DNA from: Novosphingobium mathurense
Lineage (GTDB): Bacteria; Pseudomonadota; Alphaproteobacteria; Sphingomonadales; Sphingomonadaceae
NCBI RefSeq assembly: GCF_900168325.1
Contig: NZ_FVZE01000014.1
Location: forward strand, 1-57,852
DNA: 57,852 nt
Direction of reading: 5' to 3'
This document shows positions 42,930-51,727 of this stretch, one piece after another. The position numbers and the translations under genes are program-made. The stretch's first letter is position 1. Each line of letters begins with the position of its first letter. The notes beneath the pieces were generated by a model that saw only the letters and a list, made by a program, of their open reading frames with translations, made no database searches and was not told the DNA's origin.

Positions 42930-44638
42930 AGGTCAACGACAAACTGTTCGCTGTAAGGGCTCAGCGATGGATGGTGATAGGGATCTGGCTTCTGGTCGGT
43001 GTGCCAAATTGCCTTGAGGGCCGCCAGTTCACCTGCCAGTCGGCGTGCGCCAATTGGATCGCGATCATGACCGCGCGATTTCGATTCATGATGGATCAGT
43101 CGGGTTCGGGGTTCATACAGAGCGGCATACCCGAGCTTCGCTAGTTTCAGACACAAGTCGACATCATTGAAAGCGACTGGAAAGTTCTCCTCGTCAAAGC
43201 CGCCCGCCAATTTGAAACGGGCGCGTTGGACGACGAGACAGGCACCCGTGACAGCTGAAACAAACTGTGGGAGCGCGTGACGGCAGAAATAGCCGTGTTC
43301 CTCGGGGCGCACATCGCGATGTGCATGCGCAGCGCCCCCTCCTACACCGAGCACTACGCCGGCGTGCTGCACGCTTCCATCAGGATAGACTAGCATCGGT
43401 CCAACTGCACCGACATCATCACGCCTTGCTTGCGCAACAAGGATCGATAACCAATTGGGATCAAGAATCTCAATATCATTGTTGAGGAAGCACAAGAAAG
43501 GCGAGCTGGTCTGACGGACCGCTGCGTTGTTGATTGCCGAATAATTGAAAGGACCGGGGTGGCGCAAAATCTTGTGCCGCGGCAATTCAAGTTTCGAGAG
43601 TAGATCTAAAGTAGTGGGATCGTCGCTGTCATTATCAACGATGACGATCTCCATTTCGGGATAGTCGGTCTGTGCCAGACCCTCAAGACAGGTACGCAAA
43701 AGCTGGGTGCCGTTTCTCGTCGGTATAATCACAGAAACCTTTGGCATTTGCGCACGGGCGGGCAGTTTCACTGCCGCTGGCGTGGTAGGACTTGGCCGCT
43801 TGGCGCGGTGGTGGAGGATGGCAGGCAAATGGTGCGGCGCCCATTCTCCATTAGACCCGCGCAGGACCTTTAGGGTCAGGCTATCAATCCAGTCAGGGAG
43901 GTCGATGACAGCCAGCAGAGCATCTTGATCTACCCAGACAATGCTTGCACCTGACAGGTAGTTGTGATGACGGAATAGCTCGGGATTCCAGTCTGGCTTG
44001 AAATGCGGCGCGCAGCGCTGTCCTGAGACATCACAAACATCATCGTCTGCATAGACGACGAAGCCTTTCACCTCCATTGAGACGTGCGCATAACGGCGTT
44101 GGGCATTCGGAGCCAGTGTATCGCCGGCGCTTATCGGCAGTAACCAACCGCCACCTTTCCCCAACGTTACGGCAACCTGCTCGAATGAAGATCGCCGCGC
44201 AGCGCTACCGACCGCCCCCTCGATAACAATCGCCGCTTGAGGGTTATCAAGGCTTGCGAGAGTTCTCGCCAAGGCAACTTTGTCAACACCTGCTTCAACG
44301 ACGACGGTGAGAGTTGGTAAAGCGCTGAAATTGCCATGATTGGCCGGCTGAGCACCTACGACGGCACCGTAAGCAGCCCGTGCGCATCTTCGCGCTAGCC
44401 AGACAGCATAGGCATGCCGCGATCGACCGAGGAGCGGTGACAGGCGGGATCTCGCCCGCAGCCGTTTGCCGAGCAAGCGCCACCAAAGCCCGCTTACGTA
44501 GGCACGAGGCGACAGTCGGAAAGCATCTACGTGTATCAAAGCCTCAAGTTTTGCCTGACTGAGCCAAGCGGCACCAGATCGAGCTCCTGTCCGCCGCTCC
44601 TGCGCTCTCCTGTCGCAAATTGGCGTTAGCTTTGGCAT
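42926..44638 (-). CDS. GT2-family rhamnosyltransferase-like glycosyltransferase
   Basis: 570 residues. An N-terminal extension of about 275 residues precedes a GT2 domain: VSVIIPTRNGTQLLRTCLEG, EIVIVDNDSDDPTTLDLLSK, FLNNDIEILDPNWL (NDD-type metal motif), VGAVGPMLVYPDGSVQHAGV and FPVAFNDVDLCLKLAKLGY. This combination resembles rhamnosyl/O-antigen transferases, and rmlABCD lies upstream in the same operon, so dTDP-rhamnose is a plausible donor. Start ATG at 44638; the kdsB stop is 8 nt upstream. Confidence 0.88.
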   Translation of the reverse strand: MPKLTPICDRRAQERRTGARSGAAWLSQAKLEALIHVDAFRLSPRAYVSGLWWRLLGKRLRARSRLSPLLGRSRHAYAVWLARRCARAAYGAVVGAQPANHGNFSALPTLTVVVEAGVDKVALARTLASLDNPQAAIVIEGAVGSAARRSSFEQVAVTLGKGGGWLLPISAGDTLAPNAQRRYAHVSMEVKGFVVYADDDVCDVSGQRCAPHFKPDWNPELFRHHNYLSGASIVWVDQDALLAVIDLPDWIDSLTLKVLRGSNGEWAPHHLPAILHHRAKRPSPTTPAAVKLPARAQMPKVSVIIPTRNGTQLLRTCLEGLAQTDYPEMEIVIVDNDSDDPTTLDLLSKLELPRHKILRHPGPFNYSAINNAAVRQTSSPFLCFLNNDIEILDPNWLSILVAQARRDDVGAVGPMLVYPDGSVQHAGVVLGVGGGAAHAHRDVRPEEHGYFCRHALPQFVSAVTGACLVVQRARFKLAGGFDEENFPVAFNDVDLCLKLAKLGYAALYEPRTRLIHHESKSRGHDRDPIGARRLAGELAALKAIWHTDQKPDPYHHPSLSPYSEQFVVDL

Positions 44639-44646
44639 TTGAGCCC

Positions 44647-45450
44647 TCAGGCGATACCCCTCTCTGCTAGGATTTTCTCGATCACTGCCTTGTCGCTGGG
44701 ATTGTTGAGCTCAATCGAATCCCACGCAAGCGGATCGAGTTGCACAACAGAGACCGGCAACCCCAAACTTAGGAAGCGTAACTGCTCGAGTCCTTCAAGC
44801 TGCTCCAGTTCGCTCACCGGCGCCGTGCTGTAGGCTGCCAACGCATCTGGCCGGTAGGCGTAAATTCCGAGATGAAGGTGAACAGGAGGAACCTCCGCCT
44901 GCGCAGCGCTCTCACTCAGATACGGGATAACCCGCTTGGAAAAATAGAGGGCGCGCTGCCTGTCATCAAACACCACGGTGGTACCACCGACTCGTCCCTG
45001 TGCCTGATCACCCAACAGATGCGCCAAGACTGAACGTGAACAGCGCACACCTGGCGTCGCCATAAGTGCACTACGGTCCTCGCTAAGCCTTCGCACTAAA
45101 TCGGTCACAATATGCCCAGGTGAAAGCGGAGCATCACCTTGTAGGTTCACAATAACATCGGCGATCGCCCCAAGCCGCGCTACAGCATCTGCGCAGCGCT
45201 CGGTTCCGTTGGCGCAATCGGGCGAGGTCATGACTACGTCACCTCCAAATCGCCGGACTTCCTCGGCGATCCGCTCATCGTCGGTCGCAACCCATACTCC
45301 GACAGAGCCCTTGACCGAAAGCGCGCACTCCCAGCTGCGTTGGATCAGCGCTTTGTCGATGCCAGTCGAACCACGCAGAGGAACCAGCGGCTTGCCCGGA
45401 TAACGCTGCGAAGCATACCGTGCCGGAATGATAATCGCGAAACTTTCCAA
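44647..45450 (-). CDS. kdsB: CMP-Kdo synthetase (3-deoxy-manno-octulosonate cytidylyltransferase)
   Basis: 267 residues from a TTG at 45450 with GGAGG 5 nt upstream. FAIIIPARYASQRYPGKPLVP is the family CTP-binding start; VWVATDDERIAEEVRRFGG, SPDCANGTERCADAV, VIVNLQGDAPL (usually QGDEP) and HLGIYAYR are the other conserved blocks. It activates Kdo for the KpsC-type transferase. As the cell will have its own LPS enzyme, this may be the capsule-specific copy (KpsU role). Confidence 0.93.
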   Translation of the reverse strand: MESFAIIIPARYASQRYPGKPLVPLRGSTGIDKALIQRSWECALSVKGSVGVWVATDDERIAEEVRRFGGDVVMTSPDCANGTERCADAVARLGAIADVIVNLQGDAPLSPGHIVTDLVRRLSEDRSALMATPGVRCSRSVLAHLLGDQAQGRVGGTTVVFDDRQRALYFSKRVIPYLSESAAQAEVPPVHLHLGIYAYRPDALAAYSTAPVSELEQLEGLEQLRFLSLGLPVSVVQLDPLAWDSIELNNPSDKAVIEKILAERGIA

Positions 45451-45465
45451 CGTAGCCTCCGTGGA

Positions 45466-46554
45466 TTAAGCGATACCAAGACGGAGAAAGTCATGAACAT
45501 GGACGATGCCGATGGGTACGGCTCCGCTCACTTCGACCTCCTCATTGCCAATGGCGTCGATCACAAAAGCGCAAGTCACATGCGCATTGTTAAGGATGTG
45601 TACGGCATCTTCTGCACTAGTGTCCGAACGTAAAAGGCGCGGTTGGCCAGTCATCACCTCGCTCGCCGTTGCAGTTTGCAACATCGTGAAATGACGGCGT
45701 AGATCGCCATCAGTAATGATCCCGATAAGACCGCCACTCTCATCAACGACGCCAGCAACACCAAAACCACGCGCAGTCATTTCAACGATTACATCGACCA
45801 TCGCAGTTTCTGGTCCGACCAAGGGCAGTTGATCCGCTCCGTGCATCAGTTCCGAAACAGCCAAGAGGCGTAGACCGATCGAGCCACCCGGGTGAAGTTC
45901 CTTCATCATGTCACGCGAAAAGCCGCGCATGTCCATTACCGCCATCGCTAACGCGTCGCCAAGCGCGAGTTGTAGCGTAGTAGAAGTGGTCGGCGCGATG
46001 TTCGCCGGGCAGGCCTCTCTCATAGCCGGCAAACAGAGGGAAACGTCAGCCTTCTCGTTGACCAAGGACTGCGGATTCGAGGTGATGCCGATGACCTTCA
46101 CGCCAATACGCGATGCGTGATGAAGGATTGCCCTCAGTTCAGACGTATTACCTGAGTTGGAGATGACCATTAGAATGTCGCCGTGCACGAGCATGCCGAG
46201 ATCTCCGTGAGCGGCCTCGGCAGGATGTACGTAGCTTGCAGGCGAGCCCGTGGCGGCAAGCGTTGCGGCAATTTTGCGGCCAATGTGGCCCGACTTCCCC
46301 ATGCCGGTCACGACCACACGTCCATCTTGTTGATGAACTAGACGGCACGCCTCCACGAATGAACTGTCGAGCATGCTAGCCAACGCCTGCAGCGCATTGG
46401 CTTCAATGCTAACTACCTCGATGCCTCGACCAAGAATGGCGGCATCATCGAGTTGCGGCGTTGATATAGGCGCATCGACTGCTGCAGCATCTTGACCCAA
46501 AGAACGAGATAAAGTCATAAGAGGCCGGTTCTTCATTAAATTCATTGCAGACAT
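45466..46554 (-). CDS. kpsF: Arabinose-5-phosphate isomerase KpsF/KdsD, copy 2
   Basis: 362 residues with an N-terminal extension of about 40 residues. SIS domain: VVVTGMGKSGHIGRKIAATLA, HPAEAAHGDLGM, VISNSGNTSEL and PTTSTTLQLALGDALA; two CBS domains with GIITDGDLRRHF follow. Compared with copy 1 at 22726-23712 it is clearly related but diverged, so this is not a recent duplication. It lies between rmlA and kdsB in the operon and should feed Kdo synthesis. Start ATG at 46554 is preferred; MKN at 46536 is possible. Confidence 0.92.
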   Translation of the reverse strand: MSAMNLMKNRPLMTLSRSLGQDAAAVDAPISTPQLDDAAILGRGIEVVSIEANALQALASMLDSSFVEACRLVHQQDGRVVVTGMGKSGHIGRKIAATLAATGSPASYVHPAEAAHGDLGMLVHGDILMVISNSGNTSELRAILHHASRIGVKVIGITSNPQSLVNEKADVSLCLPAMREACPANIAPTTSTTLQLALGDALAMAVMDMRGFSRDMMKELHPGGSIGLRLLAVSELMHGADQLPLVGPETAMVDVIVEMTARGFGVAGVVDESGGLIGIITDGDLRRHFTMLQTATASEVMTGQPRLLRSDTSAEDAVHILNNAHVTCAFVIDAIGNEEVEVSGAVPIGIVHVHDFLRLGIA

Positions 46555-46623
46555 TTCCGAGGGTCAAGCGATATGTTTTCGTATCGCAATTGTTTGTAGA
46601 AGGAAGCAGAATAGTACTAGTTG

Positions 46624-47508
46624 TTATCCTGCCACGTTAGGACCTCCCTCGAGAATCCCCCGCAAATAAATCCCATAAGTAGACTTGCCTAGACTATCGA
46701 CAGCGCGCTTCAGGCCGGCTTCATCGATCAGCCCCTTTCGGAAGGCGACTTCTTCTGGGCAAGCAATCTTGAAACCTTGACGCTTTTCGAGCGTGCGGAC
46801 AAACTCAGCGGCCTCAATGAGACTTTCAGGTGTGCCGGTGTCTAACCATGCAAAGCCTCGGCCCATAAGTTCGACAGATAGTTGCCCACGCTCGAGGTAA
46901 ACTAGATTAACGTCGGTGATCTCAAGCTCGCCGCGTGGAGACGGTTTCAGATCGGCCGCGATATCGACCACCTGCTCGTCGTAGAAATAGAGGCCCGTAA
47001 CTGCCCAGTTTGAACGCGGAACTTGTGGCTTCTCCTCGATTGAGATCGCCCTTTTCTCTGCATCGAACTCAACCACGCCGTAACGCTCCGGATCGGTTAC
47101 GTGGTAGGCTAAGACGGTGGCGCCACTCGGGTTGCTAGTGGCACGGTCGAACAATTCTCCAATTCCATGTCCGTAGTAGATATTGTCGCCAAGGATTAGC
47201 GCGGAGCTCTGACCTCGCACAAAATCAGCGCCGATAACATACGCCTGCGCAAGACCATCAGGGCTAGGCTGCACAGCATATTCGATCTGCATGCCCCATT
47301 GTGTTCCATCACCAAGCAAAGCCTGGAACATGGGTAAGTCGCGCGGAGTGGAGATCAGCAAAACTTCGCGAATGCCAGCCAGCATTAGCGTCGTTAGCGG
47401 ATAGTAAATCATTGGCTTGTCGTAGACCGGCATGAGCTGCTTAGAGACAGTCAGCGTCATCGGATGGAGGCGGGTTCCCGATCCACCAGCCAAGATAATG
47501 CCCTTCAC
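46624..47508 (-). CDS. rmlA: Glucose-1-phosphate thymidylyltransferase
   Basis: 294 residues from a GTG at 47508 with GGGGAGAAC upstream. KGIILAGGSGTRLHPMTL, YDKPMIYYPLTTLMLAG, GLAQAYVIGADFV, LILGDNIYYGHG and EEKPQVPRSNWAVTGLYFYD are textbook RmlA motifs. It makes dTDP-glucose from glucose 1-phosphate and dTTP. Last of the four rml genes; 2 nt separate it from rmlD. Confidence 0.97.
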   Translation of the reverse strand: MKGIILAGGSGTRLHPMTLTVSKQLMPVYDKPMIYYPLTTLMLAGIREVLLISTPRDLPMFQALLGDGTQWGMQIEYAVQPSPDGLAQAYVIGADFVRGQSSALILGDNIYYGHGIGELFDRATSNPSGATVLAYHVTDPERYGVVEFDAEKRAISIEEKPQVPRSNWAVTGLYFYDEQVVDIAADLKPSPRGELEITDVNLVYLERGQLSVELMGRGFAWLDTGTPESLIEAAEFVRTLEKRQGFKIACPEEVAFRKGLIDEAGLKRAVDSLGKSTYGIYLRGILEGGPNVAG

Positions 47509-47510
47509 GC

Positions 47511-48434
47511 TTAGTTCTCCCCGATTTTAGTGGAACCAACGGCTGTAGACCAATCGCCTGAGCAAAGCTCCTCGACAATTTCAGCAACAGCGACTTGCCA
47601 TGGGCGTGGGATGATTCCGAAATCGTCTGCGATGCGGCCTGTCTGGAGCCGTGAATTGGCGGGCCGCCGCGCGCGGGTAGGATAGTCGGCAGTACCGACC
47701 TTTGCCACCTCGGGCATAGGAGCACCGTATTGACTTGCCTTATCAAAGATCATGCAAGCAAGCTCGTGCCAGGTCGCTTCGCCAGCATTCACGAAATGGT
47801 ACACTCCGAATGGAGCGTCGGGATCTGAAAGTTGCTGCAATAAGATGGTACTTACCGCGTGCGCTATGTCCGCCGCAGAAGTCGGACAACCTAACTGATC
47901 AGCAACAACGCCTAAACTCCGACGCTCGCCCCCCAAGCGCAGCATCGTCTTCAGGAAATTATTGCGATGCGCACTAAGGACCCAAGCAGTTCGCAGTACG
48001 ATTGCGCGGGGGTGTGCCGCGCGTACCGCCAGCTCTCCAGCAAGCTTGCTGGCGCCATAGGCTCCAACCGGTGCCACAGAAGCGCACTCGCTATATGGTT
48101 CCAACGCCAAACCGTCAAAAACATAGTCCGTCGAGATCTGGATGAAGCTGGCGCCCGCCCTATACGCAGTCTCTGCTAGCCAAGCTGGTCCCTGCGCATT
48201 GTAAAGAAACGCATTCGCGACATCATCCTCAGCAGCGTCGACTGCGGTATAGGCAGCACAGTTGATTACCGCATCCCAAACTCCGTTCTCGAAGATCTCG
48301 ACAATACTACTACGATTGCCGAGATCGAGTGCGCCACGATCTGGGAACACCAACTCGACACCTTGAGGCCAAGTGATCCTCGCCAGTTCTAGGCCAACCT
48401 GGCCTGTGCCGCCAGTTACTAAAATACGGTTCAT
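47511..48434 (-). CDS. rmlD: dTDP-4-dehydrorhamnose reductase
   Basis: 307 residues. RILVTGGTGQVGLELARI is the N-terminal Rossmann start; VINCAAYTAVDAAEDD, ISTDYVFDG, YGASKLAGE (catalytic YxxxK) and VLRTAWVLSAHRNNF are conserved. Performs the last step to dTDP-L-rhamnose. Start ATG at 48434 is one base from the rmlB stop. Confidence 0.96.
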   Translation of the reverse strand: MNRILVTGGTGQVGLELARITWPQGVELVFPDRGALDLGNRSSIVEIFENGVWDAVINCAAYTAVDAAEDDVANAFLYNAQGPAWLAETAYRAGASFIQISTDYVFDGLALEPYSECASVAPVGAYGASKLAGELAVRAAHPRAIVLRTAWVLSAHRNNFLKTMLRLGGERRSLGVVADQLGCPTSAADIAHAVSTILLQQLSDPDAPFGVYHFVNAGEATWHELACMIFDKASQYGAPMPEVAKVGTADYPTRARRPANSRLQTGRIADDFGIIPRPWQVAVAEIVEELCSGDWSTAVGSTKIGEN

Positions 48435-48435
48435 A

Positions 48436-49494
48436 TCAGCCCGTCACCAAACCAAGACGCGCGGTATCGTAACGATCGCTGATCAGCGGCTGCCACCAGT
48501 CAGATCGTTGCAGATACCAGCGCACAGTAGTCTCGATGCCTTCTTCGAAAGTCACTTGAGGAGCCCAGCCAAGCTCCCGGCGGATTTTGCTTGCATCAAT
48601 CGCGTAGCGGTGATCATGCCCGGGGCGGTCGGCGACGAACGTAATTTGTGAGGCATAGCCTTGACCATCCCCACGCGGACGCAGCTTGTCGAGTACCGCG
48701 CAAATCGTCTCAACGACCTCAATGTTGCGGCGCTCGGCATTTCCGCCAACGTTGTAGGACTCACCTGGAACTCCGCGCTCGAAGACCGTCTGCAACGCGC
48801 GAGCATGATCCTCTACAAACAACCAATCACGCACGTTGGCGCCATCGCCATATATCGGCAGAGGTTCGCCTGCGAGTGCACGAATGATAATGAGGGGAAT
48901 CAGTTTTTCGGGGAAATGATAGGGGCCGTAGTTATTTGAGCAGTTGGTCAACAGGACCGGCAGGCCATATGTATGGCCCCAAGCGCGCACCAGATGATCT
49001 GACCCGGCTTTCGATGCCGAATAGGGCGATCGCGGATCGTACGCTGTGTCCTCAGTGAAAAGGCCATCATCGCCGAGAGTGCCAAAGACTTCGTCGGTCG
49101 AAATGTGGTGGAATCGGAAATTCGCTTTACGCTCGCACTCCAACCCTTGCCAATAAGCGAGCGCTTGCTGGAGCATCGAAAAAGTGCCCACCAAATTTGT
49201 TTCGATGAATGCGCTCGGGCCATCGATGGAGCGGTCAACATGGCTCTCAGCGGCCAGATGAGCGACGATATCAGGTTGGAAGGTCTCGAACACCTGTGCC
49301 ACTGCCTGCACATCGCAAATATCAGCGCGCGCGAAACTGTAACGGGGGTTACCCTCGACGTCTGCAAGCGAGGTCAGGACACCCGCGTATGTCAGCTTGT
49401 CAAAGTTGAGAACTTCATGTTCGGTGTTCGCCAGAAGATGGCGTATCAGCGCCGACCCGATAAAGCCAGCGCCGCCAGTCACCACAATACGCAT
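48436..49494 (-). CDS. rmlB: dTDP-glucose 4,6-dehydratase
   Basis: 352 residues. RIVVTGGAGFIGSALIRHLL, HLAAESHVDRSIDGP, FHHISTDEVFGTLG and YSASKAGSDHLVRAW (YxxxK with the acidic TDE block) are the diagnostic RmlB residues. Converts dTDP-glucose to dTDP-4-keto-6-deoxyglucose. ATG at 49494. Confidence 0.97.
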   Translation of the reverse strand: MRIVVTGGAGFIGSALIRHLLANTEHEVLNFDKLTYAGVLTSLADVEGNPRYSFARADICDVQAVAQVFETFQPDIVAHLAAESHVDRSIDGPSAFIETNLVGTFSMLQQALAYWQGLECERKANFRFHHISTDEVFGTLGDDGLFTEDTAYDPRSPYSASKAGSDHLVRAWGHTYGLPVLLTNCSNNYGPYHFPEKLIPLIIIRALAGEPLPIYGDGANVRDWLFVEDHARALQTVFERGVPGESYNVGGNAERRNIEVVETICAVLDKLRPRGDGQGYASQITFVADRPGHDHRYAIDASKIRRELGWAPQVTFEEGIETTVRWYLQRSDWWQPLISDRYDTARLGLVTG

Positions 49495-49511
49495 CTACTT
49501 GCTCCTGAATT

Positions 49512-50075
49512 TCAAGCCTCGATCAACTCGAGTGGCTTCCCATCGTAGGCGAAGGGGCTGTCGAAGTCAGCAAGGTCGGGCAAGTCGGCATCCTTGCCGG
49601 AAAGTTCTGGCGTGCGCCCCTGCAAGGGCCAGTCGATCGCAATTTTCGGACAGTCCCACCGAACGCCCCCATCGCATTCAGGCGCGTAGTAGTCAGAAAC
49701 CTTGTAGATGACCTCGGTGTCCGGCTCTAGTGTGATGAACGCGTGCCCGAATCCCACGGGGATGAACAGCTGAGTGCCATTTTCAGCGCTGAGTTTGGCA
49801 GCAACATGACGCCCGTAAGTGGGCGATCCCCGCCTTAAGTCGACAGCATAGTCGATGATACTACCACGTACGCAACGAACTAACTTTGCCTGCGCATGCG
49901 GCGCCGACTGGAAATGGATCCCACGGATCGTGCCCGGGATCTTGGAGTAACTGTGGTTGTCCTGAACGAATTTACAGTCAACACCGAACTCTGCCCAGCG
50001 CCTCTCAACAAACGTTTCGCTGAACCAGCCTCGATTATCACCGAAGCGTTTCGTGCCAATCAAAATTACCGACAT
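49512..50075 (-). CDS. rmlC: dTDP-4-dehydrorhamnose 3,5-epimerase
   Basis: 187 residues from the ATG at 50075, preceded by AGG; an ATG at 50087 would add 4 residues. FGDNRGWFSETFVERRWAEF, FVQDNHSYSKIPGTIRGIHF, VGFGHAFITLEPDTEVIYKV and WDCPKIAIDWP cover the active-site His and Asp/Tyr region of RmlC. First of the four rml genes in order C-B-D-A. A 151-bp gap separates its start from the export-lipoprotein gene upstream. Confidence 0.95.
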   Translation of the reverse strand: MSVILIGTKRFGDNRGWFSETFVERRWAEFGVDCKFVQDNHSYSKIPGTIRGIHFQSAPHAQAKLVRCVRGSIIDYAVDLRRGSPTYGRHVAAKLSAENGTQLFIPVGFGHAFITLEPDTEVIYKVSDYYAPECDGGVRWDCPKIAIDWPLQGRTPELSGKDADLPDLADFDSPFAYDGKPLELIEA

Positions 50076-50226
50076 GCACCTGCTCATTTAAAGAAGGAAG
50101 TCGCATTAACCGCGCCTACTCGAAACACCACAAGGCCTAGCGGCCACATCTGCTGCAATGCAACCATTGGATCATGTTTTTCACAACTGATGCCAGCCCG
50201 CCACAAAAAGCTCGACCTGCACCGCG

Positions 50227-51495
50227 CTATTTTACCGCATTGCTTATGCCAATGATCGAGTAAGCCATTGATGATACGATACTAACGAACTTCTGCAAAT
50301 CAGCGAGCGGCGCGTTAGAAACATAGAGAACGTCGCCATTGCGAATCGGAAAACCTTGAGCAACGAAGAACGATCCAGGATCGTTGAGATCCAGTTTGTA
50401 GATCACCGGAAGGCGTCCATCGGGCGTCAGCCTTCGTCCTGTCAATGCGGCCGGATCCATGACTGCGGGATCTTCAAGACGGAATATGAAAACGCCTCTG
50501 CGGTTCGCGCGGTTGTCGAGCAACCCTCCAACTCGCCCAAGCGCTTGGGCAAGCGTGAAGCCAGTCCCTTCAAAAGGCACTTCCGAATTGGAAGCCACAG
50601 CTCCCAATGCAGTAAACGTATAAGGCTGATAGAGCGCGGTCAGCACATCTCCTGGAAGCAGATGGATGTTCTGCACAGGGTCGAGTAGAACTGATTCAAG
50701 CGGTTGTGACACCGAACGACCGCCTCGCGTCAGACGGAGCGTCACCTTTCCGGTAGGCTGCGATACACCACCGACGCTGGCGAGCGCATCCAGAACCCGC
50801 TCTCCCTTCGCAGTCAAAGGCACCGGCGCGTTGGTTCGCACGTCGCCGACGACGGTCACACTGGACGAGCGATTGCCAGCAACGCGCACCATCACTTGCG
50901 GCAAATGCGCCTTGCCGGTCAGACGCGCTACGATCGCCCGCTCAAGTTGCTGCACACTGAGGCCCGCTGCCTGCACGGCACCGACAAATGGAATTCGAAT
51001 TGTCCCATCCTCAGCCACCATCTGCGCGGGCAAGCTCGAATTCTGAATCACTTCCGGCGCTAGTATCGGCACGCTGGAGACAGCCATCCCACCTCCTACC
51101 GCACCAAAAAGAGCTGCCGGCGGCGCCTCCCAAATACTGATATCCAGTGTGTCACCAGCGCCGATCATCTGAACGCCTGCGGGGTCATCGCCGAAAACTT
51201 GGGCAAAAGTCTCACCCTGTCGCGAAGCAATCACGCGGCGCGCCACGTTATCTGTCAAATCGACCAGCGCAATTTGAGCGCCATCGAGCTTCTTGCTCAC
51301 GCCGCTTTCGACCTTCGCGCTTTGCGGACCGCTAGCCCCCAACGAAGCGCAGCCCGAGAGAACCATGGCAATTGCCGCCACGGTCAGACTTAGAGTGAGG
51401 CGACGAGAACTCGTAGGACGAGAACTCGTAGATAGTCGCTTTGAGCCCCTCAAGGCCCGGCAAGTCGCATGGCGATGCATGTGATTAGACAGCAT
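50227..51495 (-). CDS. kpsD: Wza/KpsD-like polysaccharide export lipoprotein
   Basis: Up to 422 residues (ATG at 51495, or 51480). After a basic N-region the signal peptide ends in VLSGC, a lipobox. VQMIGAGDTLDISIWEAPPA is the polysaccharide-export (PES) signature; AEDGTIRIPFVGAVQAAGLS and later SLBB-like blocks (PVPLTAKGERVLDALASVGG; FTALGAVASNSEVPFEG) follow. It forms the outer-membrane exit and pairs with KpsE and KpsM/T. A 15-bp tandem repeat (51402-51431) encodes PTSSR twice in the N-region. Confidence 0.92.
   Translation of the reverse strand: MLSNHMHRHATCRALRGSKRLSTSSRPTSSRRLTLSLTVAAIAMVLSGCASLGASGPQSAKVESGVSKKLDGAQIALVDLTDNVARRVIASRQGETFAQVFGDDPAGVQMIGAGDTLDISIWEAPPAALFGAVGGGMAVSSVPILAPEVIQNSSLPAQMVAEDGTIRIPFVGAVQAAGLSVQQLERAIVARLTGKAHLPQVMVRVAGNRSSSVTVVGDVRTNAPVPLTAKGERVLDALASVGGVSQPTGKVTLRLTRGGRSVSQPLESVLLDPVQNIHLLPGDVLTALYQPYTFTALGAVASNSEVPFEGTGFTLAQALGRVGGLLDNRANRRGVFIFRLEDPAVMDPAALTGRRLTPDGRLPVIYKLDLNDPGSFFVAQGFPIRNGDVLYVSNAPLADLQKFVSIVSSMAYSIIGISNAVK
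51402..51431. repeat. Tandem 15-bp repeat in kpsD N-region
   Basis: GACGAGAACTCGTAG occurs twice head to tail (51402-51416, 51417-51431). On the minus strand it adds the residues S-T-S-S-R / P-T-S-S-R, so the frame is kept. Each unit has the short dyad ACGAG-AA-CTCGT. Confidence 0.9.
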
Positions 51496-51727
51496 GCGGC
51501 CGCTTTTATGAGCTTCCCGCCATCGGTCAAGAGCGCGCTAGTCAAGTCTTTGCCTCCGCACGGCGAACTATGTGAAAAAAAATGAAAATGGCCACAGCAT
51601 GCACGAAGCCGTTGCCAGCTTCGCTCGGGTGGGATACTCCGACAAGCAAAAGATGAGATGGTGCCGACTTTCGGCTAATGCACTCATTTATTAGACGGTA
51701 ATATTGCATCCGAGGTAAGTATTTAGC

